Shown here piece after piece: positions 63,555-64,000 of a stretch of DNA of 64,000 nt. The stretch comes from Acheta domesticus. Lineage: Eukaryota; Arthropoda; Insecta; Orthoptera; Gryllidae. The stretch is taken from assembly GCA_031308135.1 (NCBI GenBank), contig JAHLJT010000631.1, positions 2,581,371 through 2,645,370 on the forward strand. The letters run 5' to 3'. Position 1 is the stretch's first letter, and every line of letters starts with the position of its first letter. The position numbers and the translations under genes are program-made. Under the pieces are notes generated by a model. It had not been told where the DNA came from. It saw nothing but the letters and a program-made list of their open reading frames with translations, and ran no database searches.

Positions 63555-64000
63555 CGCGGGAAATTCGAATGAGCAATTTCGATTTTTTGTTGTAATTTTC
63601 GAAAATACAGACTTCGTCGTAATTGGGATCAGCACCACTTCTTTACCCTTCTTTGACACATATGTGAGAAATATTTAAAGAAAAAATTGAACGCACAAAA
63701 AAACGCTTTTGTTTAACGTAAAGTTACGAAAAAACTACTAGTATTTGCGAAAAATTAAAAATACCATTATTTGAAGATCAATTTTTGTAGAACATATTTC
63801 ATTAAGGAAAAATCTAACTTCCATATTGTAGTTGTATGAACTAATACCTACTTTCTCGGATTACTTCTAACGTTTGCAATTTTAGAAAATGGTACCTGCG
63901 CTATATTTTTAAGCGTCATTTGCTCTATCCGCGTAAAAAATAATGAATAAATACAGAACCGTTTCTGAGGAAATACTTTTTACTTTCTCGCGCTTAAGAA
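63555..64000 (+). mobile_element. Family B-like element, runs off the window
   Basis: Modules with AGAAAAAATTGAACGCACAA, ACGAAAAAACTACTAGTATT and GTAGTTGTATGAAC in the order of family B. A TTTTTACTTTCTCGCGC right-end-like word occurs at 63978-63994. The left end is not recognisable. Confidence 0.5.

Overview
This is a repeat-dominated piece of animal nuclear DNA, most probably from an insect with a large genome. The base composition is AT-rich. There are no bacterial-style operons, and the only cellular genes are two eukaryotic ones. The repeats (hAT transposons, R2/NeSL-like, Dong/R4-like and CR1-group LINEs, tRNA-derived SINEs, a solo LTR and many terminal-inverted-repeat elements) are of arthropod type. 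The order cannot be fixed from the sequence alone.

Cellular genes. Both lie between 53 and 59 kb. On the minus strand there is an intact 807-codon single-exon gene for an IQCA1/DRC11-type protein (two IQ motifs, a lysine-rich linker, an AAA-like ATPase domain), an axonemal dynein-regulatory protein family. About 1.9 kb upstream, divergently on the plus strand, lies an intronless copy of a mitochondrial 17-beta-hydroxysteroid dehydrogenase 10 (scully-type short-chain dehydrogenase) broken by one missing base. No other convincing host gene was found.

Layout. 1-16 kb: a long foldback element at 1002-2251, four copies of a modular non-coding transposon family (called family A here) and a decayed R2/NeSL-like LINE at 5.9-9.06 kb. 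16.3-22.6 kb: one hAT transposon with a perfect 8-bp target duplication, torn apart by family A and B elements, a SINE and a LINE tail. 22.6-31.2 kb: mostly unassigned DNA with repeat fragments. 31.3-33.3 kb: a cluster of palindromic elements carrying a TGCGCATGCGCA-type motif, a 264-bp near-perfect hairpin element and a GC-rich island. 33.7-37.8 kb: a second hAT remnant (ZBED5/SCAND3-like) invaded by two smaller elements and cut by a LINE. 37.8-49.7 kb: CR1-group LINE copies, a SINE, two tandem Dong-like LINE fragments seated in TTA-repeat tracts, and a family A copy split by a solo LTR. 49.7-53 kb: quiet AT-rich DNA with one pogo-like MITE. 59-64 kb: a foldback element, a decayed CR1-group LINE, long TTA and TA tracts, and another family B element.

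The most notable structures are the repeatedly nested insertions, whose order can be read from target-site duplications; the family A/B/C elements, built from about five diverged 300-370-bp modules without any coding capacity; the palindromic elements spreading an NRF-1/Ewg-like motif next to a GC island; and a hAT MITE whose target duplication directly abuts the stop codon of the DRC11 gene. No CRISPR, bacterial or phage system is present, and no convincing rRNA or functional tRNA gene was seen.
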